Made by a program: the position numbers and the translations under genes. DNA of 64,000 bases from Photobacterium phosphoreum (GTDB taxonomy: Bacteria; Pseudomonadota; Gammaproteobacteria; Enterobacterales; Vibrionaceae), in assembly GCF_002954725.1 (NCBI RefSeq), contig NZ_MSCQ01000002.1:489276-553275 (forward strand). Reading direction: 5' to 3'. Of this stretch, positions 1 to 8,036 are shown in pieces (the first letter of the stretch is position 1; each line of letters opens with the position of its first letter). The notes beneath the pieces are model-generated. The model was given only the letters and a program-made list of their open reading frames with translations, did not search any database and was not told where the DNA came from.

Positions 1-383
1 GCGCTTTAAAATATTACGAAAAGCTGATCCCATTTTTATATCGCAATGATCGCTTTGGCTTACTAGGTGTAATTCGTAAAGTGATTGTGACTTATTTAGG
101 TCGTAACAAGCCGATGGTGCGTGAAGTAAGTAAAGCAGATTTACGTGTATGTTTACATAAAAGTACATCACTTGCTGCAATGACCTTTATGACAGCAATG
201 CGCGCTGAAGGTTATGATACCTGCCCAATGGAAGGTTTTGATTCCAAGCGTGTGAAACAACTTCTCAACTTAAATGCTAAAGATGAAATCACTATGATCA
301 TTGGTTGTGGTCCACGAGCTGAGGATGGCATTTATGGTGAACGTCATCGCGTTGATAACAGTGAAGTGATAGTAAGCCACTAA
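1..383 (+). CDS. Nitroreductase-family protein, C-terminal part (cut by window start)
   Basis: The reading frame is open from base 3 to the stop at 381-383, so the 5' end lies outside the window. About 126 residues are visible. The segment with AAMTFMTAMRAEGYDTCPMEGFD followed by an RVKQLLNL helix is typical of the C-terminal FMN-binding half of NAD(P)H-dependent nitroreductases, where a helix and a PMEGFD-type loop contact the flavin. The next gene on the same strand starts 358 bases on, behind its own promoter, so the two are probably separate units. Substrate cannot be told. The family call rests on motif resemblance only. Confidence 0.7.
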   Translation, partial: ALKYYEKLIPFLYRNDRFGLLGVIRKVIVTYLGRNKPMVREVSKADLRVCLHKSTSLAAMTFMTAMRAEGYDTCPMEGFDSKRVKQLLNLNAKDEITMIIGCGPRAEDGIYGERHRVDNSEVIVSH

Positions 384-400
384 CAAAAATACCACGATAA

Positions 401-426
401 ATAGCGGAAACTTAGTCATCCGCTAT
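401..426 (+). terminator. Possible weak terminator hairpin after the nitroreductase
   Basis: ATAGCGGA at 401-408 pairs with TCCGCTAT at 419-426 around a 10-base loop, 18 bases past the stop codon. No T-run follows, so it may be only a 3'-end stabilising hairpin. Confidence 0.35.
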
Positions 427-490
427 CCCACCTTAACCACATATGTTAATTCATTCTTCCTATATCTAAGAGCTTTAAAAATTGCCACAT

Positions 491-603
491 AAAACCAACA
501 TTGGACAGCCAAATGTTTTGTTAAATTGATTATCTAAAAAACAAATCATTCCACAAGCAACAGACTTTTTACATTATTGGTGAAAAATTATGGCTGTCCT
601 TTG
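491..603. repeat. REPIN/MITE-like element with inverted GGACAGCC ends
   Basis: Its left part (AAAACCA, then TTGGACAGCCAAATG at 501-515) resembles the left flank of the transposase unit at 6.1 kb. The likeness continues into CATTCCAC(A/T)AGCAA at about 547-560, compared with about 6190-6203. Its right part, TTATGGCTGTCCTTT at 588-602, is identical to the right flanks at 7411 and 7761 and to the reverse complement of the site at 59194. The layout is therefore a short element bounded by inverted copies of one motif and lacking a transposase. I infer a non-autonomous derivative mobilised by the RAYT transposase. Confidence 0.5.
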
Positions 604-646
604 TTCTTTCCCCGGGCATTCACAGCAGGGAATGACGAGGGGGAAA

Positions 647-661
647 TTATGGGTGTCCTAT
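647..661 (-). repeat. Degenerate second copy of the GGACAGCC right-end motif
   Basis: TTATGGGTGTCCTAT differs at two positions from the motif at 588-602, and the flanking AAATTATG and GTTCTTT are also repeated. The two copies are direct repeats 59 bases apart around a G/C-rich stretch. This region from 384 to 684 carries no gene that I can support. Confidence 0.45.
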
Positions 662-684
662 GTTCTTTTCTTCTAAAATGTAGC

Positions 685-715
685 TTGACCTGTCTAAAGC
701 TTTATAGTTTATGAT
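685..715 (+). promoter_or_regulatory. MerR-type promoter with 19-bp spacer and operator
   Basis: TTGACC at 685-690 and TATGAT at 710-715 form -35 and -10 boxes separated by 19 bases rather than 17. A palindrome, TAAAGCTTTA, sits inside the spacer at about 695-704. An overlong spacer with a dyad inside it is the hallmark of promoters twisted open by MerR-family activators. The next gene encodes such a regulator, so autoregulation is the simplest reading. Confidence 0.65.
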
Positions 716-741
716 GCCGCATCTGTTGAGAGGACTTCCTT

Positions 742-1968
742 ATGTACCATATTTCTGAATTAGCCCAACAAGTTAATTTAAGCCGTTCGACGCTGCTTTA
801 TTACGAAAAACTCGGATTAATTCAAGGTAAAAGGCAAACTAATGGCTATCGGTATTATTCTAACAACGATCTCCAACGCATTAGATTGTTACAGCAATTA
901 CAAGCAGGTGGACTCACCCTTAAAGAATGTCAGTCTTGTCTTGACGGTAAAATAAACCGCGACATGTTAATGGATAGATTGCACGTACTTGAGCAAGAAA
1001 TCGAAACCAAACAGCATGCTAAACAGTTGCTCTCATCAATGCTGGGAATGAATGCATCATGTAATTGGCATGAAACCCTTGAACGTACAGCTCCTTTAGC
1101 GCATTTAGAATGGCTAAAACAACAAGGCTTCAATGAAAAAGAGGCTTTAAGACTCAAATGGCTCTCAAAAAACATGAATGATCATGAACAATATATGGCT
1201 GACTTTGAAAGTATTTTTTATGGGCTGGATCGGCTTGGCCCTAATGATAATGAAGACTCACTAAAAGCCCTACAGGCATTACCCATTAACACAGGTAACG
1301 CATTGGAAATTGGTTGCGGTAAGGGGCTCACGACTTACCTACTTGCTCAGCGCTCTGATTTTACATTAACGGCACTTGATAACGATGAATATCACTTAAG
1401 TTGTTTAAAAGAAAAGATAAAACATCAGCCAATTAACGATCGTATTACAACCAGTTGTAACAGCATGACGGCGATGCCATTTGAACATCAACAATTTGAT
1501 GTCATTTGGTCTGAAGGCAGTGCTTATATCATGGGTGTGAAAAATGCCCTGAAACAATGGCAGCGATTTCTAAAACCTCATGGCTACTTAGTCATAAGTG
1601 ATTTGGTGTGGTTAACAGATACCCCTGACGTTGAGGCATTTAAGTTTTGGCAGAAAAATTATCCCGAAATGGTCACTAAACAACAAAGAACCACAGACAT
1701 AATAAAAGCGGGCTATGAGATTATTGAGAGTTTTACGCAAAGCGAGCAGTCATGGCTAAATTATTTAGAACCGCTAAAACAAAAACTTAATAACATTGAT
1801 GATGACGATTATAAGTCAAATTCAGTCAATGACTTACGTCAAGAAATTCAGATTCATGATCAATACTTGGGTCAATACGGATACCAACTATTTGTATTAA
1901 AAAGCAAAGGTAACGCATGGAAATTAGAGCAGAAAAAGTATCAGACATCGAAAACATTACCGCATTAA
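742..1968 (+). CDS. MerR-family regulator fused to a SAM-dependent methyltransferase
   Basis: The 408-residue protein has an N-terminal MerR winged-helix domain (residues 1-70: YHISELAQQVNLSRSTLLYYEKLGLI, then NGYRYYS) and a coiled dimerisation helix to about residue 115. A class I methyltransferase domain follows from about residue 175 to 290, with the SAM-binding ALEIGCGKG motif, an acidic LDND turn and a FDVIWSEGSAY motif IV region. The start is supported by GAGAGGA at 728-734. The gene sits behind a 19-bp-spacer promoter and overlaps the next gene by 52 bases. A DNA-binding MerR half joined to a methyltransferase suggests that ligand sensing and methylation are coupled, possibly for toxic-compound resistance, but no substrate can be named. 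Family calls are confident; the physiological role is open. Confidence 0.85.
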   Translation: MYHISELAQQVNLSRSTLLYYEKLGLIQGKRQTNGYRYYSNNDLQRIRLLQQLQAGGLTLKECQSCLDGKINRDMLMDRLHVLEQEIETKQHAKQLLSSMLGMNASCNWHETLERTAPLAHLEWLKQQGFNEKEALRLKWLSKNMNDHEQYMADFESIFYGLDRLGPNDNEDSLKALQALPINTGNALEIGCGKGLTTYLLAQRSDFTLTALDNDEYHLSCLKEKIKHQPINDRITTSCNSMTAMPFEHQQFDVIWSEGSAYIMGVKNALKQWQRFLKPHGYLVISDLVWLTDTPDVEAFKFWQKNYPEMVTKQQRTTDIIKAGYEIIESFTQSEQSWLNYLEPLKQKLNNIDDDDYKSNSVNDLRQEIQIHDQYLGQYGYQLFVLKSKGNAWKLEQKKYQTSKTLPH

Positions 1969-2426
1969 CTTATCGTACATTTGAAAACCACCCCCACCAT
2001 GAACCAGGGGCAAAACCAACTGAGCATCTGATAGTTAATAGACTACGAGAAGCCAACATGCTGGCACTTTCTTTAGTTTGCGAAGATGAAAACAACATTA
2101 TCGGCCATATTGCTTTTTCTCCAATCTTGATCAACGGGAAGCAATCAACTTGGTATGGATTAGGCCCACTATCAGTAACATCGGAACACCAAGGCAAAGG
2201 TATTGGTAGTGCACTGATTCGTTTCGGATTATCGCAACTAAAAGCACAAGACATTGAGGGTGTGGTATTACTTGGTGAGCCGCAATATTATGAGCGCTTT
2301 GGGTTTGAGTCACAGCCAAATTTAACATTAGCTGGTGTCCCTGCTGAATATTTTATGGCTAAGGCACTCGCAAATAACATTCCTAAAGGTGAGGTTGGCT
2401 ACCACTCGGCATTTTTTGAAAGCTAA
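1917..2426 (+). CDS. GNAT-family N-acetyltransferase, YhbS-like
   Basis: This 169-residue protein has the acetyl-CoA binding loop EHQGKGIGSALI (Q/R-x-x-G-x-G/A motif A) after the beta strand LGPLSVTS, and a C-terminal YYERFGFE motif typical of GNAT enzymes. Its size and the GEPQYYERFGF block match the YhbS-like group. The ATG at 1917 lies inside the end of the upstream MerR-methyltransferase gene, with AAAGG just in front, so the two are translated from one message. That coupling suggests a shared job such as modifying the same small molecule or target, which is inference. A terminator follows at 2436. Confidence 0.8.
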   Translation: MEIRAEKVSDIENITALTYRTFENHPHHEPGAKPTEHLIVNRLREANMLALSLVCEDENNIIGHIAFSPILINGKQSTWYGLGPLSVTSEHQGKGIGSALIRFGLSQLKAQDIEGVVLLGEPQYYERFGFESQPNLTLAGVPAEYFMAKALANNIPKGEVGYHSAFFES

Positions 2427-2435
2427 CAACAAAAA

Positions 2436-2468
2436 AAGAACCCTACTTCAACAGCAGGGTTCTTGATT
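2436..2468. terminator. Bidirectional rho-independent terminator
   Basis: AAGAACCCT (2436-2444) pairs with AGGGTTCTT (2456-2464). An A-run stands on the left and T-rich sequence on the right. It serves the acetyltransferase on the plus strand and the chitinase on the minus strand. Confidence 0.85.
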
Positions 2469-2524
2469 ATTTACAGCTAATGTTTACCAATCAATATGAA
2501 TAAAACAGTGTTATTGCTTCACCC

Positions 2525-5500
2525 TTATTGTGGATTAAGACCTAGCTTCTGTAGTACTAACTTAAAGTTAGCTTGACGCTCTTTAACGTTATGTACATCA
2601 CCTGTTGAACAGGTTGAATCAGGACAACCGCGGTTTACAATACCCGAAACATCATCAATAAATGCTGTTCCTGTTAGATTACCATCAACGTACTTTTTAA
2701 TTTCGTTGTAGTAATTCCAACCTTCGTATGGACCACCTTCATTTGAGTATTCTTGTACTGATGTTACCCAGTAGAACAAGCCTGCAATCCACTTAATTTC
2801 TTTGTTCTCTTCTGAGCTACAAATTAAGCCAGGATTAGAACAGAAATCAAGATCTGCATATAGCGGGTTCGCAGGTGGTGCTTCAACCGTTACACCGTCA
2901 ATAGTTTTACCAATTGTTGCTGGATCAACGTGTGAACGACCTAAGTAGTGGTTAAGCGTACCAAAGTTCTGACGACCTGTGGTTTGAATAACACCACGTC
3001 CCCACCAGCCACAACCTTCAACACTTTCTTGGCTGCTGCCATCCCATAGGAATGTACCCGCTTTTTGACCAACGTAAATTTTACATTCATCACGTTCCCA
3101 CACCTGCTTAGAGGTATCTACCTTATCAGGCACAACGTTACAGTGACCACTGTTTGTCCAACGACCTACGCTACCATTAACAAGTAAACCACGTTCGGCT
3201 AATACTGCATCTGGTGCTGCGAATACTGGCGCTGGTGCACCGTACCACTTAGCATGAGTTAAGGCGCTGACTTCCATCTTGCTATCACGAGGACAAGAGT
3301 ACGCATAGTCTAACCCTGATACTGGGTTAACACCGTAATCTGCGTATTTCTGACCTAACTGACCACAACTTGCGGTCATCGGATAATCCGTTGGCGCACC
3401 GTATTTCACTTCAGACCAGTTATTCTCATCACAAGCATTGTAACGAATTGTCTCTTGCATACTTTGGGCTAAGAAAGCAGCAATGGCGACTTTAGCGTAG
3501 ATGATATTCGTTGCATCATCGACTTCGTCATTCAATAACCAGAACTTATTGCCTGCAACACCAATATTGTGCATCGCATTTAGACCATCAAGGAAGTCAT
3601 TCCACTTATAAACGGTCGATGGGATCCACTGTGATTGAGGTGTTTCATATAAGAAGGCTTCATTGTCCATCACGTCAGCGGCATTGGTTAACTGTTGGTT
3701 CAATGCTTCAATACGTGTTAATGCGCCTTTCTCTAATTCTTCACCGACATAGTACAGTGGCACTTTCGCCGCTTGGTAAGCTTCAATTTTACTGGTTAAA
3801 TCCGCGTTATTTTCATCAAACAAAATTGCAAACACGTTGCTATGTGCAGCTTTACGAATTTGCTGCTCACTGCTGGTTTTGCCCATGAAATAGTTTGCTG
3901 CTTGTGCTGTTGGAATATTTGCCAACATCGCAGGAGTCTTCACGTAATCAGTAACTTGCTTCACGAACTCTAGCGCGTTATGCCATTGTTCAGCAGATAA
4001 TGCCGCAGTAGCACTTGATTTTGTAAAGGTAACAAAGTCAGCTTTGGTTGCGCTATCCGCTTTATACAGAGCAAATGTATCCAGTAGAGCTGCGGTATAG
4101 TTAGCCGCAGCGTTCCATACTGACTGACGACCTGAATGAGTATCAAAAGCAAAATCACCAACACTTAACGTCCAACCGAACGTCGCTTGTGGCGCAACAG
4201 TTGATATGATCAAGTTGTGCGCTTGTGCCCAGCCTTTGACATCATTACTTAGTGCATTAATAGCGGTAATATCAATGTTGCTACCCGTGATATCAATCGC
4301 ATTGGTTAACGCTTGTTTCACATCAATCGTACCTAATGATAAGCCTTTATCACGTGTGGCTTTATCTAGTACATCACTGCTGATAATAATTGATGCTGTA
4401 CCAGCTTGTTCTGCTTTCTCAATGATAGAAACAAACGATGCAGTTAACTTATCAATATCAGCCAAGTCAGCACTGTTACTCGCAGCAATGGTTACTGTTG
4501 CAGGTGCAGTTGACGATGGGCTTGCTACCACAAACGTATTCGGCCAAGTCGCCACTTCAAGACGAACAGGATCCATTGGGTTTGGTAGTGAAAGCACTGG
4601 CGCAGTACCTGGTTCTGAACCATCACAATTTATATGCAGAGTCCATGAACTGTCGCTACCTGGTAATGTTTGCGTCCAGTAAACGGCAGAATAAGCAATA
4701 TTATCATGAACCATAATGTCACCACCGCCTGCGTGATCGCCACGCGTCCAGTCTGGGTAAACATTAAACTCTTCACACAATCCACCCGGTGGTGTTACTG
4801 GTGGCTCAACAGTTTCTTCTTTGATAGTGATGTTTAAAGTGGTTGTAGAAGAAAGGTCTTGCGCATCGGTTGCGATAGCATTCAAGATTACGCTACCTGC
4901 TTGAGTCGGTTGCCAATCACAGCTAAATGCACTGACAGCTGCCGCATCAAATGTACAAATTTGTTGGTTATTGGCTTTTACAACCACTGACGTTAAATCG
5001 TTGTCGACGTCTGATGCATTAACAGTAATAGATACCTTGTCAGTTTCGTTAACAGTCGCGCCATTCACAGGCGTCATGAAGTTAACCACTGGCGCGGTAA
5101 AATCAGTATTCCCTTCAGCTTTTACCATTACAGAAACTGATTTTTGTTCGATCTTTTGGTTATCTTTATCGAAAACAAATACCTTAATCGCAACATTTCC
5201 CGCTTCATTTGGCGTCCACGTTTGCGAGTATTCTGTTTGAGTTTGATCAATAGCTTTTTGCGCCAGTTTAGTATTGTCAGCCCAAAACTCGACTTTCGAT
5301 GCTAATTTACCCTCAATGCGCGTTTTAATGACGAATGCTTGATTGGCTGTTAATACCTGACCCGCAGTTGGTGAAACGATAGCAACTTCGGTGACATCAG
5401 GAACAGGTTCACCAGCACACTCGGTTAATGCCCAAAACCATGAACTTGTGCTTGGCGCTTCCCATAAACCAGGGCTATTTTGAGCAATAAAGCACTGTCC

Positions 5501-5860
5501 GTCATAAGAGACTATGTCGCCATTTTTAACTTGAGTTGTACCCGGAATGAAAGGAATAATACCGTCTAAATCAGGCCCTGGATTAGGATCAGGCGTTGGT
5601 TCTGGCTCAGGATCTGGATCTGGATTCGGCTCATCTGAACATTCAGCACCCTCCCAAAACCATGAACCCGCTTTTGGCGATTCCCATACACCAGGGTTAT
5701 TCTTAGCAATAAAGCACTCACCGTTATAAGAAACTATATCTCCATTCTGAACTTTTGTTTCTCCCGGAACAAAAGAAACAACACCGGCGTCAGCGGCATA
5801 GATATTACCACTGAGCATAGCGCCGAATAGAGCTATTGTTATTTTATTTATTTTTTTCAC
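2525..5860 (-). CDS. Secreted multidomain chitinase (CBM5/12 modules plus GH19-like catalytic domain)
   Basis: The 1111-residue product begins with a signal peptide (about residues 1-22, ending near IYAADA). Two chitin-binding CBM5/12 modules follow at about 28-74 and 100-148, each with the WESP/WEAP...SWFW pattern, joined by a Pro/Asp/Glu linker. Two Ig-like domains follow (about 158-255 and 262-345), then a third CBM5/12-like module (about 357-410, VYWTQTLPG). Residues 430-720 form a region I cannot assign. The C-terminal 350 residues resemble family GH19: AAFLAQSMQETIRY matches the catalytic-Glu motif, and GWWGRGVIQTTG matches the family's GRGxIQ block. The enzyme should cleave chitin outside the cell or on its surface. 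It appears monocistronic. The GH19 call is by motif, and the middle region deserves a structure prediction. Confidence 0.8.
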   Translation of the reverse strand: MKKINKITIALFGAMLSGNIYAADAGVVSFVPGETKVQNGDIVSYNGECFIAKNNPGVWESPKAGSWFWEGAECSDEPNPDPDPEPEPTPDPNPGPDLDGIIPFIPGTTQVKNGDIVSYDGQCFIAQNSPGLWEAPSTSSWFWALTECAGEPVPDVTEVAIVSPTAGQVLTANQAFVIKTRIEGKLASKVEFWADNTKLAQKAIDQTQTEYSQTWTPNEAGNVAIKVFVFDKDNQKIEQKSVSVMVKAEGNTDFTAPVVNFMTPVNGATVNETDKVSITVNASDVDNDLTSVVVKANNQQICTFDAAAVSAFSCDWQPTQAGSVILNAIATDAQDLSSTTTLNITIKEETVEPPVTPPGGLCEEFNVYPDWTRGDHAGGGDIMVHDNIAYSAVYWTQTLPGSDSSWTLHINCDGSEPGTAPVLSLPNPMDPVRLEVATWPNTFVVASPSSTAPATVTIAASNSADLADIDKLTASFVSIIEKAEQAGTASIIISSDVLDKATRDKGLSLGTIDVKQALTNAIDITGSNIDITAINALSNDVKGWAQAHNLIISTVAPQATFGWTLSVGDFAFDTHSGRQSVWNAAANYTAALLDTFALYKADSATKADFVTFTKSSATAALSAEQWHNALEFVKQVTDYVKTPAMLANIPTAQAANYFMGKTSSEQQIRKAAHSNVFAILFDENNADLTSKIEAYQAAKVPLYYVGEELEKGALTRIEALNQQLTNAADVMDNEAFLYETPQSQWIPSTVYKWNDFLDGLNAMHNIGVAGNKFWLLNDEVDDATNIIYAKVAIAAFLAQSMQETIRYNACDENNWSEVKYGAPTDYPMTASCGQLGQKYADYGVNPVSGLDYAYSCPRDSKMEVSALTHAKWYGAPAPVFAAPDAVLAERGLLVNGSVGRWTNSGHCNVVPDKVDTSKQVWERDECKIYVGQKAGTFLWDGSSQESVEGCGWWGRGVIQTTGRQNFGTLNHYLGRSHVDPATIGKTIDGVTVEAPPANPLYADLDFCSNPGLICSSEENKEIKWIAGLFYWVTSVQEYSNEGGPYEGWNYYNEIKKYVDGNLTGTAFIDDVSGIVNRGCPDSTCSTGDVHNVKERQANFKLVLQKLGLNPQ

Positions 5861-6091
5861 AATTCAATCCCTTCCATTTTCACGCGTTCAACAAACTAAA
5901 CATTGGTTATTGATACCTGAACTCCATACAACTCATCTAGAGTCACTATCTTATTTAGCATAGAGAATAAAGTGTCACAATATTCCTTAGGTCGTCACCG
6001 CAAAATATGGTGGGTTGCTCTAAGAATATGTAAGTAAAAAAAGAATGGAGAACTTATAAAGTGAGAGATTACTCAAATAAGGCTTTTTAGA
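5861..6091. other. Intergenic region upstream of the chitinase
   Basis: This stretch should hold the chitinase promoter on the minus strand. A TTGTGA/TAAATA pair 17 bases apart is visible near 5955-5985 on that strand, but it matches consensus poorly. I see no open frame or RNA structure. Confidence 0.35.
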
Positions 6092-6213
6092 AAAAACCAT
6101 TTGGACAGCCAAATCTTTTAACTCTTAAATAGAAACCATTTTGGACAGCCATATATTTTAGTTGTTAACTAGAACCCCCCAAAACAAACCATTCCACTAG
6201 CAATAAGCTCTTT
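6092..6213 (+). repeat. Tandem pair of REP-like GGACAGCC motifs, left flank of the transposase unit
   Basis: Two direct copies of an approximately 40-base unit are seen. Each has an AACCA lead, then TTTGGACAGCC, then TTTTA...TTAA. In the first, ATTTGG (6099-6104) and CCAAAT (6109-6114) form a perfect small hairpin around ACAG. The second (GGACAGCC 6143-6150) is followed by sequence shared with the element at 491-603. This is the REP-type hairpin expected next to a RAYT gene. Confidence 0.6.
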
Positions 6214-6343
6214 TACTATAAAAGTTGCAGCTCATTATTTAAATTCTTCGTTAAATCTGTTCTATTCCCATATGTCAGGATCGAAAACACCCACAATCCT
6301 GACGGTTATTGCAGTATTTTGATCTAATGTTAAGAGTACATAT

Positions 6344-7351
6344 CTAACTAGGATGTAACTGATGACTCGCCGATTTACCTTTACACCAATGCCCACCAGC
6401 ATGTTGTTTGAATGCACACATCTGTGACCACTTACCGCTTACATTGGCATAACGTTCCATAAATTGTTCACTATGCTCAAGCCAAGCGTCTGATGTTATT
6501 CCCATTTGCTGTAAAATCTTTGGCTGATGGGATGAGATAAACCCTTTTTTATCATTGCGAATACAGCGACCAGTCCAGTCAATAAGTTCAAGATAATCTG
6601 CAAAAGAAAAGTTTATTCCTGCTTTTTTGTCTTGGTGCTCACTACCAACAAAAGGTAATAATTGAAAGTGGGCTGTATTTGATGGTGGTTGTTTAGTGGA
6701 TGTTTTCGGTTGCTGATATTCACGAATGCGCTGCTGAATCGAGGTAAAATCAGACTGTTCTAGTGACGGTGTAACGCCTGCCCTGATCGGATTTAAATCT
6801 ACATACATCATGCACGATAATAATGCTTGTTCATCCAGCAAAGCTTGAGACTTAAATCGACCTTCCCAAAACGCCCCTTTACATTGATCTTCTTTATTAG
6901 CTTTTCGCGCTATTTCTTCATTAAGACAGCGCATAAACCAGCTAATACTGCCTAATCGTTGCTGCCATTCAGCCACTAAAGTTGATAACGCTTGTTGTTT
7001 CTCCGCCGCTATTTGACCCTCTTTTAAGAAATCGACCGCAATAGGATGACCATTAAATAACTGTAACCAACGCGATATTACCGCTTCTTGAGTTAGCTTT
7101 TGTTGTTGCTCAGTATCTATTTTAAGCACTAAATGATAATGGTTACTCATCACGGCATAAGCACAAACATCAATACAAAATACAGCTGCTAATTGTTTGA
7201 TTTTATTTACGATCCAACCACGACGATGGTGATAGTTTTTACCATTATATGGATCATCGCCACATAAATACGCACGACGAACACAGCGATTAATTACATG
7301 ATAAAAAGGCGTAATTTGAGGCTCTATCAATTTCCGTCTTGAGATTGTCAT
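6344..7351 (-). CDS. REP-associated tyrosine transposase (RAYT, Y1_Tnp/IS200-like)
   Basis: The 335-residue protein has the HUH signature of the Y1 transposase family (AVMSNHYHLVLKI, the HYH pair near residue 71) and the downstream tyrosine-helix block (MMYVDLNPIRAG). It should cut and rejoin single-stranded DNA at REP-type hairpins. ATG 7351 is preferred because GGTGA lies five bases ahead; an ATG six codons upstream is possible. The gene lies between GGACAGCC motifs in inverted orientation: 6099-6150 on the left and 7411-7425 on the right. A 5'-truncated second copy lies immediately upstream. The reading frame is intact, so the element may still act. Confidence 0.85.
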   Translation of the reverse strand: MTISRRKLIEPQITPFYHVINRCVRRAYLCGDDPYNGKNYHHRRGWIVNKIKQLAAVFCIDVCAYAVMSNHYHLVLKIDTEQQQKLTQEAVISRWLQLFNGHPIAVDFLKEGQIAAEKQQALSTLVAEWQQRLGSISWFMRCLNEEIARKANKEDQCKGAFWEGRFKSQALLDEQALLSCMMYVDLNPIRAGVTPSLEQSDFTSIQQRIREYQQPKTSTKQPPSNTAHFQLLPFVGSEHQDKKAGINFSFADYLELIDWTGRCIRNDKKGFISSHQPKILQQMGITSDAWLEHSEQFMERYANVSGKWSQMCAFKQHAGGHWCKGKSASHQLHPS

Positions 7352-7410
7352 TCGTTTCACCATAAGCAACTTGAAGCTTAAGTGTAGTTACTCATGGTTA
7401 ATACGCAATG

Positions 7411-7425
7411 TTATGGCTGTCCTTT
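7411..7425 (-). repeat. Right-end GGACAGCC motif of the transposase unit
   Basis: TTATGGCTGTCCTTT is identical to 588-602 and 7761-7775, and its reverse complement occurs at 59194-59208. It stands 60 bases upstream of the transposase start, opposite in orientation to the left-flank motifs. Confidence 0.6.
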
Positions 7426-7428
7426 ATT

Positions 7429-7701
7429 TTACCTTTCTGGGGTTAGCTTTTTCTGTTGCTCAGTATCTATTTTAAGCACTAAATGATAATGGTTACTCAT
7501 CACGGCATAAGCACAAACATCAATACAAAATACAGCTGCTAATTGTTTGATTTTATTTACGATCCAACCGCGACGGTGTTGATAATTTTTACCATTATAT
7601 GGATCATCGCCACATAAATAGGCACGACGTACACAGCGATTAATTACATGATAAAAAGGCGTAATTTGAGGCTCTATCAATTTCCGTCTTGAGATTGTCA
7701 T
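7429..7701 (-). pseudogene. Truncated second copy of the RAYT transposase
   Basis: Bases 7434-7780 repeat 7084-7430 at a constant offset of 350. I count nine differences over about 330 bases, roughly 97% identity. The frame keeps the first 80 or so residues, including the HYH motif, and then breaks where the neighbouring unit begins. It lacks the tyrosine helix and cannot be active. The 3% divergence argues for an older copy, or a separate insertion, rather than a recent tandem duplication. Confidence 0.8.
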
Positions 7702-7760
7702 TCGTTTCACCATAAGCAACTTGAAGCTTAAGTGTAGTTACTCATGGTTAATACGCAATG

Positions 7761-7775
7761 TTATGGCTGTCCTTT
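7761..7775 (-). repeat. Right-end GGACAGCC motif of the truncated copy
   Basis: This is an exact 15-base copy of the motif at 7411, 60 bases upstream of the truncated transposase start. It runs directly into a TTTTG microsatellite. Confidence 0.6.
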
Positions 7776-7780
7776 GTTTT

Positions 7781-7810
7781 GTTTGTTTTGTTTTGTTTTG
7801 TTTTGTTTTG
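7781..7810. repeat. TTTTG pentanucleotide microsatellite
   Basis: Five perfect TTTTG units occupy 7786-7810, preceded by imperfect GTTTG and GTTTT units. It abuts the element end and is not inside a supported gene. Confidence 0.85.
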
Positions 7811-7985
7811 GGTAAAAGTATCGTCCATGTTAAATACAGACAGCATTTATCTTATGCTAATACGATTACTCATTTGAAGCAGAGGGGTTATTACGAGAGG
7901 ATGTAGAACAAAGACCAATTTGATTTTTAGTTACATAATTAAGCTAGAGAAATTATTAACCTTCGCTGATTACTCACTAGTAGTT

Positions 7986-8030
7986 AGATAAGATTAAATA
8001 TTTTAAAATCAACATTTAACCTTATCTTTT
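7986..8030. terminator. Hairpin downstream of the minus-strand gene at 8037
   Basis: AGATAAGATTAAAT (7986-7999) pairs with ATTTAACCTTATCT (8014-8027) with one mismatch. The T-rich side faces the plus direction, so it fits a plus-strand terminator better than one for the minus-strand gene. The rest of 7811-8036 holds nothing I can support. Confidence 0.4.
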
Positions 8031-8036
8031 AATTAT

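Noticed and set aside
5547..5729. Gly/Ser repeat frame opposite the chitinase linker
   Set aside because: It is the antisense translation of the Asp/Pro/Glu linker of the chitinase, not a gene.
7721..7906. Plus-strand frame of about 61 codons across the truncated RAYT end and the TTTTG repeat
   Set aside because: It is made largely of the repeat end and microsatellite translated as Phe/Val/Leu/Cys, has no ribosome site and no family resemblance.
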